Positions 36,899 to 44,099 of a stretch of DNA of 64,000 nucleotides are shown here, in pieces. The notes below the pieces were generated by a model. That model saw only the letters and a program-made list of their open reading frames with translations. It was not told the DNA's origin and ran no database searches. Numbering within the stretch: the first letter of the stretch is position 1; each line of letters starts with the position of its first letter. Source of the DNA: Spirochaetales bacterium (GTDB taxonomy: Bacteria; Spirochaetota; Spirochaetia; Sphaerochaetales; Sphaerochaetaceae). The stretch spans positions 1-64,000 of the forward strand of contig JAHDQJ010000003.1 of the NCBI GenBank assembly GCA_018433865.1, read 5' to 3'. A program made the translations under genes and the position numbers.

Positions 36899-37162
36899 TC
36901 AGTCGATAACCGCAAGGATGTCGGACATGTGGAGGATCAGGTACTCCTCTCCGTCCTTCTTGACGGAAGTGCCCGCATACTTGTCATACATGACCCGATC
37001 GCCTTCCTTCACCTTGATGCTCTCGTCATCGCCGACCGCGATGACCTGGGCGATCTGCGTCTTCTCCTGGGCGGTCTGGGGAATGAAGATGCCCCCGGCG
37101 GTCTTCTCCTGGACCTGTTCCATCTTGACAAGCACTCTGTCTCCCATCGGTTTGATAGTCAT
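36899..37162 (-). CDS. groES: Co-chaperonin GroES
   Basis: An 87-residue GroES. TIKPMGDRVLVKMEQVQEKTAGGI is the conserved start, followed by the mobile loop region IPQTAQEK and the roof-loop part; it ends ILHMSDILAVID. AGGAGG stands 5 bases before the ATG. groEL is not adjacent, as also known for treponemes, so the two chaperonin genes must be matched in expression from different places. It has its own strong promoter. Confidence 0.96.
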   Translation of the reverse strand: MTIKPMGDRVLVKMEQVQEKTAGGIFIPQTAQEKTQIAQVIAVGDDESIKVKEGDRVMYDKYAGTSVKKDGEEYLILHMSDILAVID

Positions 37163-37223
37163 AAGTTCCTCCTGTATGCAGTGTTCTTTCTCAATATTGG
37201 ATGTTTGAATGAAATCCTCTTGC

Positions 37224-37252
37224 AATATACGCACAATGGTGCGTGCGGTCAA
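37224..37252 (-). promoter_or_regulatory. groES promoter with dyad in the spacer
   Basis: On the minus strand TTGACC (37252-37247) and TATATT (37229-37224) are 17 bases apart. The spacer is mostly filled by a perfect inverted repeat, ACGCAC-N4-GTGCGT (37229-37244). No CIRCE element is present, so this dyad may be the heat-shock operator. Confidence 0.7.
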
Positions 37253-37365
37253 GCAATCGGCGAAAAATGGAACAAGTTGTCGAGGTGGTGCGACAAACTC
37301 TTCAGCAATCTCTTTCCGATTCGGATTCGAATCTGTATATTGTGTGTGTGAGAGGGGTAGATGAG

Positions 37366-37875
37366 GTGAAGCCGACAACAGACCAACGATACAGGAAAGC
37401 ACTCATGATGTGTTCGGCGGATCTGTCGGGAGCCGATGGCAATGACCTGCAGGCCAGCGCCACCTGTTTTTTCCGGATGGGGGTGGTCCTGAGTCGGCTC
37501 GGTGAGATCGGCGGTGCGATACGATGTTTCAATGATGCCTTCATCATGCGTGACCCGATCACAAGCACGCAGGATGAACACCTGTGGCGCATGTTCCATG
37601 ATGTGCAGATGGCCATCTATATCCTCGGCAAGCGGAACAAGCTGATCTCCTGTCTGGCAGAGGGCGATATGGTGCACGATCTGATCAAGCATCGTTGGAA
37701 GCAGCTGCAATCGGAGATCCTGGGATCGGAGATTCCCTTTGCCGGCACCGACATGCGCGCATGGTTCGAGACAGTGCGGATCGACTTCCCATGGGAAATG
37801 GAGGATTTTCATATTCCTGAAGAAGATGTGGAGGATGAGCCGTACGAATCGTTCCTCACGAGTGTGTCAAAATAA
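37366..37875 (+). CDS. Hypothetical protein with TPR-like segment
   Basis: A protein of about 169 residues without a recognised family. Residues about 25-60 (FFRMGVVLSRLGEIGGAIRCFNDAFIMRD) look like one tetratricopeptide-type helix pair, and the last 30 residues are acidic (EDFHIPEEDVEDEPYE). No signal or membrane segment. The frame is open from 37243, but codons before 37366 have unusually few G/C third bases, overlap the groES promoter and lack a ribosome site; GTG 37366 has GAGGGG upstream and TATATT at 37336. It lies between groES and the sigma-factor gene. Confidence 0.65.
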   Translation: MKPTTDQRYRKALMMCSADLSGADGNDLQASATCFFRMGVVLSRLGEIGGAIRCFNDAFIMRDPITSTQDEHLWRMFHDVQMAIYILGKRNKLISCLAEGDMVHDLIKHRWKQLQSEILGSEIPFAGTDMRAWFETVRIDFPWEMEDFHIPEEDVEDEPYESFLTSVSK

Positions 37876-37903
37876 CTCAGGATTCGTCCATTTCCTGCCC
37901 TGT

Positions 37904-37918
37904 GTGTCATTTTGACAC
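37904..37918. promoter_or_regulatory. Palindrome upstream of the sigma-54-type promoter
   Basis: GTGTCATTTTGACAC is a perfect palindrome with 6-bp arms. It is centred about 155 bases upstream of the predicted start from the -24/-12 element, the usual distance for an enhancer-binding protein site. A further GTGTCA half-site lies at 37864-37869. It could also be a weak terminator hairpin of the preceding gene, although no direct T-run follows. Confidence 0.45.
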
Positions 37919-38040
37919 GGTTGTTTTGCCGGTTTGGTTCCAACAGGTCATTTCGCACCGAAACCTTCCTGCATCGATAAACTGTCCAATTCCCGCACTG
38001 TAAAAGAATAAGACACATAGTACCACCTCAGTGATCTTTT

Positions 38041-38057
38041 TGGCATGATTCTTGCAT
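38041..38057 (+). promoter_or_regulatory. Sigma-54 (-24/-12) promoter
   Basis: TGGCATGATTCTTGCAT agrees with the consensus TGGCACG-N4-TTGCW at every key position: GG at -24 and GC at -12 with the exact spacing. Transcription would start near 38067, directly before the GGAGGAG ribosome site of the sigma-factor gene. Confidence 0.75.
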
Positions 38058-38080
38058 GTGTATGGGCAGGAGGAGTTGAT

Positions 38081-38950
38081 ATGAACCGTAACGCAAGAGT
38101 GCTGAATGAATTTGATCAGTTCGAGGACGAGAATATCCTCTCCATGTATCTGAAGGAAATCAACCGTATCCCGTTGCTCACGAGGGAAGAGGAAGACAAT
38201 CTGGCCAGGCGTTCCGCAAAGGGTGACGAGTTTGCCCGCAAGAGGATGATCGAGTCCAACCTCCGCTTCGTCGTGAATGTGGCCAAGAAATACCAGAACC
38301 AGGGGCTTCCCCTGATAGATCTGATCAACGAAGGGAATATCGGGCTGATGAATGCCCTTGAGAAATACGATGTGGATCGTGGCTACCACTTCATCAGTTA
38401 CGCTGTATGGTGGATCCGCCAGGCGATCCTGAAGGCGATCTGCGAGAAATCGCGCACCGTGCGGCTTCCGCTGAACCGCGCCAACGAGCTGGTGCAGATC
38501 CAGAAGATGCAGCGCAAGCTGATGAACGATAGTGGTGAGGAACCTACGATGGAGGAGCTCGGTGCTGCATTGAACCTGGATCCTGGTCTGGTCGGCGACC
38601 TGCTTTCCATCAGCCGTGACATGGTCAGCCTTGATGCTCCCGTGTACGGCGATCCCTCGAACTCGTCGGTAGGAGACTTCATCGAGGACAACTACAGGTC
38701 GGCTGAGGATATCATCATGGAGAAGTCATTGCGTGACGACATCAACGAGGCGTTGCAGACTCTCACCGACAAGGAACGCGAGATTATCGAGATGCGTTTC
38801 GGGCTGAACGGGGCGATCCCGATGTCACTCAAGGAGATCGGCGAGCTGTACAACCTGACGAAGGAACGGATACGCCAGATCGAGAAGAAGGCGATCGAAC
38901 GGATGAAGCAACCCACGCGCCTGAAAGCGCTTGAATCATATACGGCTTGA
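38081..38950 (+). CDS. Sigma-70 family RNA polymerase sigma factor, RpoS-like (group 2)
   Basis: A 289-residue sigma factor that begins at region 1.2 (ILSMYLKEINRIPLLTREEE) and lacks region 1.1, so it is a group 2 alternative factor rather than full-length RpoD. Region 2 (RFVVNVAKKYQNQGLPLIDLINEGNIGL, and YAVWWIRQAI for 2.3/2.4), region 3 and region 4 (MSLKEIGELYNLTKERIRQIEKKA) are complete. GGAGGAG precedes ATG 38081. The gene is headed by a -24/-12 element, so expression probably needs sigma-54 and an activator such as the NtrC-type protein encoded nearby. Confidence 0.9.
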   Translation: MNRNARVLNEFDQFEDENILSMYLKEINRIPLLTREEEDNLARRSAKGDEFARKRMIESNLRFVVNVAKKYQNQGLPLIDLINEGNIGLMNALEKYDVDRGYHFISYAVWWIRQAILKAICEKSRTVRLPLNRANELVQIQKMQRKLMNDSGEEPTMEELGAALNLDPGLVGDLLSISRDMVSLDAPVYGDPSNSSVGDFIEDNYRSAEDIIMEKSLRDDINEALQTLTDKEREIIEMRFGLNGAIPMSLKEIGELYNLTKERIRQIEKKAIERMKQPTRLKALESYTA

Positions 38951-38955
38951 CGGCT

Positions 38956-38989
38956 GAAAGCCCTCCTTGCATTGACAGGGAGGGCTTTC
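38956..38989 (+). terminator. Hairpin after the sigma-factor gene
   Basis: An 11-bp stem GAAAGCCCTCC/GGAGGGCTTTC, 12-base loop, immediately after the stop codon. The following sequence is AT-rich but not a clear T-run, so termination may be partial. Confidence 0.6.
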
Positions 38990-39053
38990 ACATATTAGAT
39001 TTATTGATCGTGAAACAATTGTAAAAAGAACAAACAAAGGGGGTTTCCCATAT

Positions 39054-41753
39054 ATGGCAAAAAGTGGAACCAAGTACGTGTACTTCTTTGGCGAAGGCAA
39101 GGCCGAAGGAACCGCAGCAATGAAGAGTCTTCTCGGTGGCAAAGGTGCCAACCTTGCGGACATGACTTCGATCGGTCTTCCCGTTCCTCCGGGATTTACC
39201 ATCAGCACTGAGGCTTGTGCCTATTACAGTGCGAACAATGGCGCGTATCCCGAAGGATTGCGCGAAGAGGTGCTCGAACACTTGCACCACCTTGAGAAGG
39301 TCATGGGAGCCAAGCTCGGAGACAGTGTCAATCCGTTGCTCGTTTCGGTCCGTTCCGGAGCAGCCCAGTCGATGCCCGGCATGATGGACACGGTGCTCAA
39401 CCTTGGCATGAACCCTGCATCCGCGAAAGCGCTCGCCGAGAAGACCGGCAACGAACGGTTCGCCTGGGACAGCTATCGCCGGTTCATGCAGATGTTCGGT
39501 GATGTGGTCATGGGAGTTCCCCATGATGATTTCGAGCATGCCCTTCAGTCTGTGAAGACCGAACGCGGACGTGAGTTCGATACCGACCTGGATGTCGAGG
39601 ATCTCAAGGAGGTCATCGCACGATACCGGGCCATCTACAAGAAGGCCATCGGCGAGGATTTCCCGACCGATCCGATCGATCAGCTGTTCAAATCCATCAA
39701 CGCCGTCTTCGGTTCCTGGAACAACGAGAGGGCCATCAAGTACCGCCAGATGAATGATATCCGTGGACTGCTCGGCACTGCCGTCAACGTACAGTCGATG
39801 GTCTTCGGCAACATGGGTGCAACCAGCGGTACCGGTGTGGCATTCACCCGCGACCCTTCCACCGGAGAGAACAAGTTCTATGGCGAGTACCTGATGAACG
39901 CCCAAGGTGAGGATGTCGTCGCAGGAATCAGAACCCCGCAGACGATCGACACGCTCCGTCAGGTCAACGAGAAAGTCTATGACCAGCTCGTGGGGATCCG
40001 CGAACTGCTCGAGAAGCACTACAAGGATATGCAGGACATCGAGTTCACCATCCAGGAAGGCACACTCTACATGCTCCAGACCCGTAACGGAAAGCGGACC
40101 GTTTTCAGCTGGCTCCGCTCCCAGGTCGAGATGGTGGAGGAGGGCCTGATCACCAAGGAGACCGCAGTCTCCAGGGTTCCCGCCGGTGAGTTCAACAAAC
40201 TCTTCGCTCCGGTCCTCGATAGCGAGCAAATCTCCTCACGTGGAATCACCGAAGTGTCCCGCGGTCTGAACGCCAGTCCGGGAGGAGCTTGCGGCAAGGT
40301 CTATTTCTCCGCGGAGAAGGCAGAGCAGATGGCTGCCCTTGGCGAGGATGTCATCCTCGCACGTATCGAGACCAGTCCTGAGGATATCGGTGGCATGGCG
40401 GTTGCGAAAGGTGTGCTCACCACTCGCGGCGGCATGACCAGCCACGCGGCAGTCGTTGCTCGTGGCATGGGTTGTCCCTGTGTCTCCGGTGCAGGCGACA
40501 TCCAGATCGACTACGCGAAGGGGACCCTCTCCGTGAAAGGCCAGACGGTCAAGGAGGGTGATTTCATCAGTCTTGACGGATTCACCGGTCAAGTGTTCAA
40601 CGCGAAGATCGACGTGAAGCCTTCGGAGATCGTACAGGTGCTCAACGGCTCGATGAAGCCCGAGAACTCCTTGCTCTTCCAGGACTACAACAAGTTCATG
40701 GGATATGTTGACGAGATCCGGACGATGCGCGTGCGCACCAATGCCGACACTCCCGCCGATACACGCATGGCGGTGAAGCTCGGGGCAGAGGGTATCGGGC
40801 TTTGCAGGACAGAGCACATGTTCTTCGGGGGCCAGCGGATCATCAGCGTCCGCAAGATGATCCTTGCGAACAACAAGATCGACCGCGAGCGGGCCCTCTC
40901 CGAGCTGCTTCCGATGCAGCGTGGCGATTTCGAGGAAATCTTCACCGAACTCAACGGACTTCCGGCGACAGTCCGGCTCTTGGATCCTCCCTTGCACGAG
41001 TTCCTTCCCAACGACCACACCAGCAGGCATGAGATGGCTCTGCAGTTGGGAATCTCGGTCGAGGAGATCGCGCAGAAGACCGCGCAGCTGCATGAGTTCA
41101 ACCCGATGCTCGGCTTCCGTGGATGCCGCCTCGCGGTTGTCTACCCCGAGATCCTGCACATGCAGGTGCGGGCCATCATCGAAGCTGCGCTCAACGTCGC
41201 CGAGAAGGGTATCGAGGTCCATCCCGAGATCATGATTCCCCTCGTAGGTCACTACAAGGAGTTCGAATACACCAAGAAGCATGCGCTCGAGACGATCGAG
41301 AAAGTCTTTGCGGAACGTGGCAAGAAGGTCGCCTACAAGATCGGTACGATGATCGAGGTTCCTCGTGCTGCCATCACCGCTGACGAGATCGCAAAGTCCG
41401 CCGAGTTCTTCAGCTTCGGAACGAACGACCTCACACAGATGACCTGCGGATTCAGCCGTGACGACGCAGCCAGCTTCCTCGGTCCTTACGTGAACGACAC
41501 CGACAAGCAATTCTACGAATATGATCCGTTCGCCAGCATCGATATCGATGGCGTGGGCAAGCTCGTCAGCCTGGCGAGTGAGCTGGGACGTTCGGTAAAT
41601 CCCAAGATCAAGCTGGGAATCTGTGGAGAGCACGGCGGAGATCCCAAGACCATCGCGTTCTGCCAGAAGGTAGGCCTCGACTATGTGTCCTGCTCTCCCT
41701 TCCGTGTTCCTGTGGCTCGCCTTGCTGCAGCCCAGGCAGTTCTCAAGAAATAA
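39054..41753 (+). CDS. ppdK: Pyruvate, phosphate dikinase
   Basis: Interconverts pyruvate, ATP and phosphate with PEP, AMP and PPi; in anaerobes it often runs as a PPi-linked glycolytic step. The N-terminal ATP-grasp domain opens YFFGEGKAEG and LLGGKGANLADM; the phosphohistidine loop is GGMTSHAAVVARGMGCPCVSG; the PEP/pyruvate barrel has GLCRTEHMFF and ends with FGTNDLTQMTCGFSRDD and LGICGEHGGDP (catalytic Cys). At 899 residues it is full length. GGGGG lies before the ATG. Confidence 0.97.
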   Translation: MAKSGTKYVYFFGEGKAEGTAAMKSLLGGKGANLADMTSIGLPVPPGFTISTEACAYYSANNGAYPEGLREEVLEHLHHLEKVMGAKLGDSVNPLLVSVRSGAAQSMPGMMDTVLNLGMNPASAKALAEKTGNERFAWDSYRRFMQMFGDVVMGVPHDDFEHALQSVKTERGREFDTDLDVEDLKEVIARYRAIYKKAIGEDFPTDPIDQLFKSINAVFGSWNNERAIKYRQMNDIRGLLGTAVNVQSMVFGNMGATSGTGVAFTRDPSTGENKFYGEYLMNAQGEDVVAGIRTPQTIDTLRQVNEKVYDQLVGIRELLEKHYKDMQDIEFTIQEGTLYMLQTRNGKRTVFSWLRSQVEMVEEGLITKETAVSRVPAGEFNKLFAPVLDSEQISSRGITEVSRGLNASPGGACGKVYFSAEKAEQMAALGEDVILARIETSPEDIGGMAVAKGVLTTRGGMTSHAAVVARGMGCPCVSGAGDIQIDYAKGTLSVKGQTVKEGDFISLDGFTGQVFNAKIDVKPSEIVQVLNGSMKPENSLLFQDYNKFMGYVDEIRTMRVRTNADTPADTRMAVKLGAEGIGLCRTEHMFFGGQRIISVRKMILANNKIDRERALSELLPMQRGDFEEIFTELNGLPATVRLLDPPLHEFLPNDHTSRHEMALQLGISVEEIAQKTAQLHEFNPMLGFRGCRLAVVYPEILHMQVRAIIEAALNVAEKGIEVHPEIMIPLVGHYKEFEYTKKHALETIEKVFAERGKKVAYKIGTMIEVPRAAITADEIAKSAEFFSFGTNDLTQMTCGFSRDDAASFLGPYVNDTDKQFYEYDPFASIDIDGVGKLVSLASELGRSVNPKIKLGICGEHGGDPKTIAFCQKVGLDYVSCSPFRVPVARLAAAQAVLKK

Positions 41754-41781
41754 GTCATTTCAACGATTATGTACAGGCAAG

Positions 41782-41812
41782 GGGTTCGGTCCTATGGGAT
41801 CGGACCCTTTCC
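41782..41812 (+). terminator. Rho-independent terminator of ppdK
   Basis: Stem GGGTTCGGTCC/GGATCGGACCC (11 bp with two G-T pairs) and a four-base loop TATG, followed by TTTCC and another T-rich stretch. Confidence 0.75.
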
Positions 41813-41855
41813 TATTTCCAGGGTGTCGTGATACCATGAACCCAAGAGGTCTGTC

Positions 41856-42104
41856 ATGTCATCACGGTACCGGTTGTTCTGGTGCATGCCCATCTTGCTC
41901 ATCTTCTCTTCCTGTGCGACCCCGCCGACCTATGCACAAAGGATCCAGTCCTTCGGTATCCCACGCCTGGAAAGTGTCCCGCTGCATCTTGCGGAACAGG
42001 TCGTTCCCTTTGCGACTACCGGTCCGATGCTGCATGCGAAAGGTGGTGGGGATGTCGCAATCGAGGAAATGGAGCTTTCCGTGGAAACCATCGATCCTGA
42101 ATGA
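41856..42104 (+). CDS. Small putative lipoprotein
   Basis: An 82-residue protein. The first 20 residues form a signal peptide with a basic start (SSRYR), a hydrophobic core (LFWCMPILLIF) and a relaxed spirochaete-type lipobox FSSC, which would be lipidated at the Cys near residue 20. The mature part is short and has no known domain. AGAGG lies upstream of the ATG. It is flanked by terminators and so is probably a single gene. Function unknown. Confidence 0.6.
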   Translation: MSSRYRLFWCMPILLIFSSCATPPTYAQRIQSFGIPRLESVPLHLAEQVVPFATTGPMLHAKGGGDVAIEEMELSVETIDPE

Positions 42105-42106
42105 AA

Positions 42107-42131
42107 AAACGGGAGCGATGTGCTCCCGTTT
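42107..42131 (-). terminator. Terminator between the lipoprotein and symporter genes
   Basis: Perfect 10-bp stem AAACGGGAGC/GCTCCCGTTT with a five-base loop. The minus strand continues with further Ts, fitting an end for the symporter gene; on the plus strand it may also serve the lipoprotein gene. Confidence 0.8.
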
Positions 42132-42152
42132 CATCAAGTCCAAGGAGGACAC

Positions 42153-43502
42153 TCAACGTTCCGTTGCCATGTCATTGCCGAGGTCCTGTTCAAGGAATGC
42201 TTCGCGATCGAATTCTCCGAGCGAGTTTGCGACCACCACCGAGGTGGTCAGGTCCCCGGCGACGTTGGTCATCGTCCTGAACATGTCGACCAGGAAATCG
42301 ACTCCCGCAACCAAACCGATAGCCTCGACAGGAAGTCCGACGGTCGTGAGCGTGATGACGGTGAAGGCCGTCGCACCCATGGGTACCGCGGCGCTTCCCA
42401 GGCTCGCGAGCACCGAAACCACGACGATGAGCACGTAGTGGCTGAACATGAGTTCGATACCGAATGCATTCGCTGCAAAGATGGATACCAGGGCGGGAAA
42501 GATTCCGCCGCATGCATCCATGTTCATGACCGCTCCCAATGGGCCGACGAAATTGGCCACCCGTGAGTTCACCTTGAGCCGGTCGGTCATGGTGCTGATC
42601 GTCATGGTGAGGGTGCCGAGGCTCGAGCGGCTCGAGAATGCGAGGAGCAGGGCAGGGCTTGCCGCCCGGTAGAAGCGGATCGGATTCACTTTGGCGAACA
42701 CGGACACCAACGAACCGTAGACCAAGCCCATCTGGATCAGGCAGGCGATGATCACCGCGAGTACGAAGATGCCGAGGTGGACGACCGCGGAGAGTCCTGC
42801 GTTGCTCAGCCAATAGGTGGTCAGCCCGAGCACTCCGTAGGGAGTGAGGCGAAGGACGATCTTGGTCAGCTGCATCACGATCTGCAGGAAGCTCTCGAGC
42901 AGTTGCTCGAACGGCTTGACCGCATCAGGTTTCTTCGTCTTCACCCCGATTGCCGCGATACCGAGGAAAACCGAGAACACGACCAATGGGATCATCTGCA
43001 TCTCGGCGGCAGCCTTGACGGGGTTGGAGGGGATGAATGCCCTGAATTGGGAGAAGAGGTTGGTCACGGTATTCGGTTCACGCGTCGCAAGCTCGGTGAC
43101 AACGATCCCGCTTCCGACCTGGAACAGGTTGCCCACCAGCAGTCCGAGTATGCCCGCGACCGTGGCGGTGAAAAGGAATATGCCGATCGTCCTGGTACCC
43201 ATCCGCTTCAACTCATCGGTCGAACTGAGTCTGAGCAATCCAGCGATGATGCTGGTCGGGACCAGTGGGATCACGAGCATCCTCAGAAGGTCGACATACC
43301 CGTTTCCCACGAGCGCTATCCATCGCCTTGCCTCCTGCGAAACCGCTTTGTCGGCAAAGAAGAACATGGCCAGCCCGAACAGTGCTCCCAAGACGAGGGA
43401 TATCGCTACCCTGATGGAAAACGAAACATGCCATTTGCTCTTCAACAATGCAAGAGCCACGATCAGCAATACGAACGGAACCATCCACAACACCACTTGC
43501 AT
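42153..43502 (-). CDS. tcyP: Dicarboxylate/amino acid:cation symporter family, L-cystine type (TcyP-like)
   Basis: A 449-residue DAACS-family carrier with eight or more membrane helices and the two re-entrant loops. LLAFSSRSSLGTLTMTI is the HP1 serine-rich motif in the form seen in TcyP/YdjN cystine carriers (the glutamate and dicarboxylate branch has SSSA-rich forms), and GAVMNMDACGG is the TM7 motif. Substrate cystine is inferred from this. GGGAGG precedes the ATG. The AT-rich upstream region has two dyads. Confidence 0.85.
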   Translation of the reverse strand: MQVVLWMVPFVLLIVALALLKSKWHVSFSIRVAISLVLGALFGLAMFFFADKAVSQEARRWIALVGNGYVDLLRMLVIPLVPTSIIAGLLRLSSTDELKRMGTRTIGIFLFTATVAGILGLLVGNLFQVGSGIVVTELATREPNTVTNLFSQFRAFIPSNPVKAAAEMQMIPLVVFSVFLGIAAIGVKTKKPDAVKPFEQLLESFLQIVMQLTKIVLRLTPYGVLGLTTYWLSNAGLSAVVHLGIFVLAVIIACLIQMGLVYGSLVSVFAKVNPIRFYRAASPALLLAFSSRSSLGTLTMTISTMTDRLKVNSRVANFVGPLGAVMNMDACGGIFPALVSIFAANAFGIELMFSHYVLIVVVSVLASLGSAAVPMGATAFTVITLTTVGLPVEAIGLVAGVDFLVDMFRTMTNVAGDLTTSVVVANSLGEFDREAFLEQDLGNDMATER

Positions 43503-43517
43503 GACAACCTCCCGATC

Positions 43518-43559
43518 TATACTTAACTAAGTCTATAGATATACTATGATATAATCATA
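43518..43559 (-). promoter_or_regulatory. AT-rich control region with two inverted repeats before the symporter gene
   Basis: TATGAT-N3-ATCATA (43545-43559) is a perfect inverted repeat. CTATACTTA-AC-TAAGTCTATAG (43518-43539) is a second, imperfect one. Both lie 16-57 bases before the start codon in a stretch much richer in A+T than its surroundings, where promoter and operator are expected. Confidence 0.5.
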
Positions 43560-43616
43560 TGCCGTCCATCCGTCAAGCCTAAAGGGAAAATCCTGATGGT
43601 ACGCTATGGGTTGCCG

Positions 43617-43653
43617 GGAAAAACGGATGCCGGGCGAACAATGCCCGGCATCC
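43617..43653 (-). terminator. Terminator of tRNA-Thr
   Basis: An 11-bp perfect stem GGATGCCGGGC/GCCCGGCATCC with a seven-base loop, followed on the minus strand by GTTTTT. Confidence 0.9.
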
Positions 43654-43668
43654 ACGATTCACAAGACA

Positions 43669-43739
43669 GCCAAAAGTGGGATTCGAACCCACGACCTGCG
43701 CATTACGAGTGCGCTGCTCTACCCCTGAGCCATTTTGGC
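43669..43739 (-). tRNA. tRNA-Thr (CGT)
   Basis: Full cloverleaf on the minus strand: acceptor GCCAAAA/TTTTGGC, D arm GCTC/GAGC, anticodon arm GCGCA/TGCGC with loop CTCGTAA (anticodon CGT), T arm GTGGG/CCCAC with TTCGAAT. 71 nt without a templated CCA. An own promoter and terminator flank it. Confidence 0.95.
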
Positions 43740-43758
43740 AATCCTTCAGACCGGTACC

Positions 43759-43787
43759 ACACTAGCGGATTTCGCGGTAAAATGCAA
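43759..43787 (-). promoter_or_regulatory. Promoter of tRNA-Thr
   Basis: On the minus strand TTGCAT (43787-43782), 17 bases, TAGTGT (43764-43759). It lies 20 bases upstream of the tRNA 5' end. Confidence 0.6.
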
Positions 43788-43819
43788 TACCCGTAGGGTT
43801 TTCAGCTTGAGGGCGGTAC

Positions 43820-43848
43820 TTGACCAAAGGAGGGATACCATCTAATTT
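43820..43848 (+). promoter_or_regulatory. Promoter of the tsaD operon
   Basis: TTGACC (43820-43825), 17 bases, TAATTT (43843-43848). It is placed just before the small gene that is coupled to tsaD. Confidence 0.6.
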
Positions 43849-43871
43849 ATACCGACGGAGCCCTGCTCCGA

Positions 43872-44099
43872 TTGGAGTGCCTTCTGGATAAGAAATTTCC
43901 CCGGCATCGGCCGGAATCCTCGGTACCCGAGGAACGCGTCGTCGCCATACGTGTCTCATACAACAGGAATCTGCGCGTCGGTGTACCCTGGTCACCAGCA
44001 GTTGCCGACTTCTACATGGAGATGTACCCCGACATGATGGAGTACGGTCACTCGCTCGAGGATCTGGCCGACCTGTCATATCTTGAGGATTGGACATGA
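43872..44099 (+). CDS. Small hypothetical protein coupled to tsaD
   Basis: Up to 75 residues from TTG 43872; the exact start is unsure because the nearest G-rich site (CGGAG) is 12 bases away. The C-terminal half is acidic and Met/Tyr-rich (YMEMYPDMMEYGHSLEDLADLSYLEDW). No known domain. The stop overlaps the tsaD start as ATGA and a good promoter lies upstream, which supports a real gene. It could be a spirochaete-specific small protein or a translated leader that sets tsaD expression. Confidence 0.5.
   Translation: MECLLDKKFPRHRPESSVPEERVVAIRVSYNRNLRVGVPWSPAVADFYMEMYPDMMEYGHSLEDLADLSYLEDWT

Noticed and set aside
37163-37270. CIRCE element before groES
   Set aside because: Looked for the TTAGCACTC/GAGTGCTAA pair and did not find it; only the ACGCAC/GTGCGT dyad is present.
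37267-37365. Upstream start (ATG 37267) of the TPR-like protein
   Set aside because: The added codons are low in G/C at third positions, have no ribosome site and would start inside the groES promoter region.
38988-41633. Two long minus-strand open frames (413 and 465 codons)
   Set aside because: Antisense shadow of ppdK; composition is typical of reversed coding sequence.
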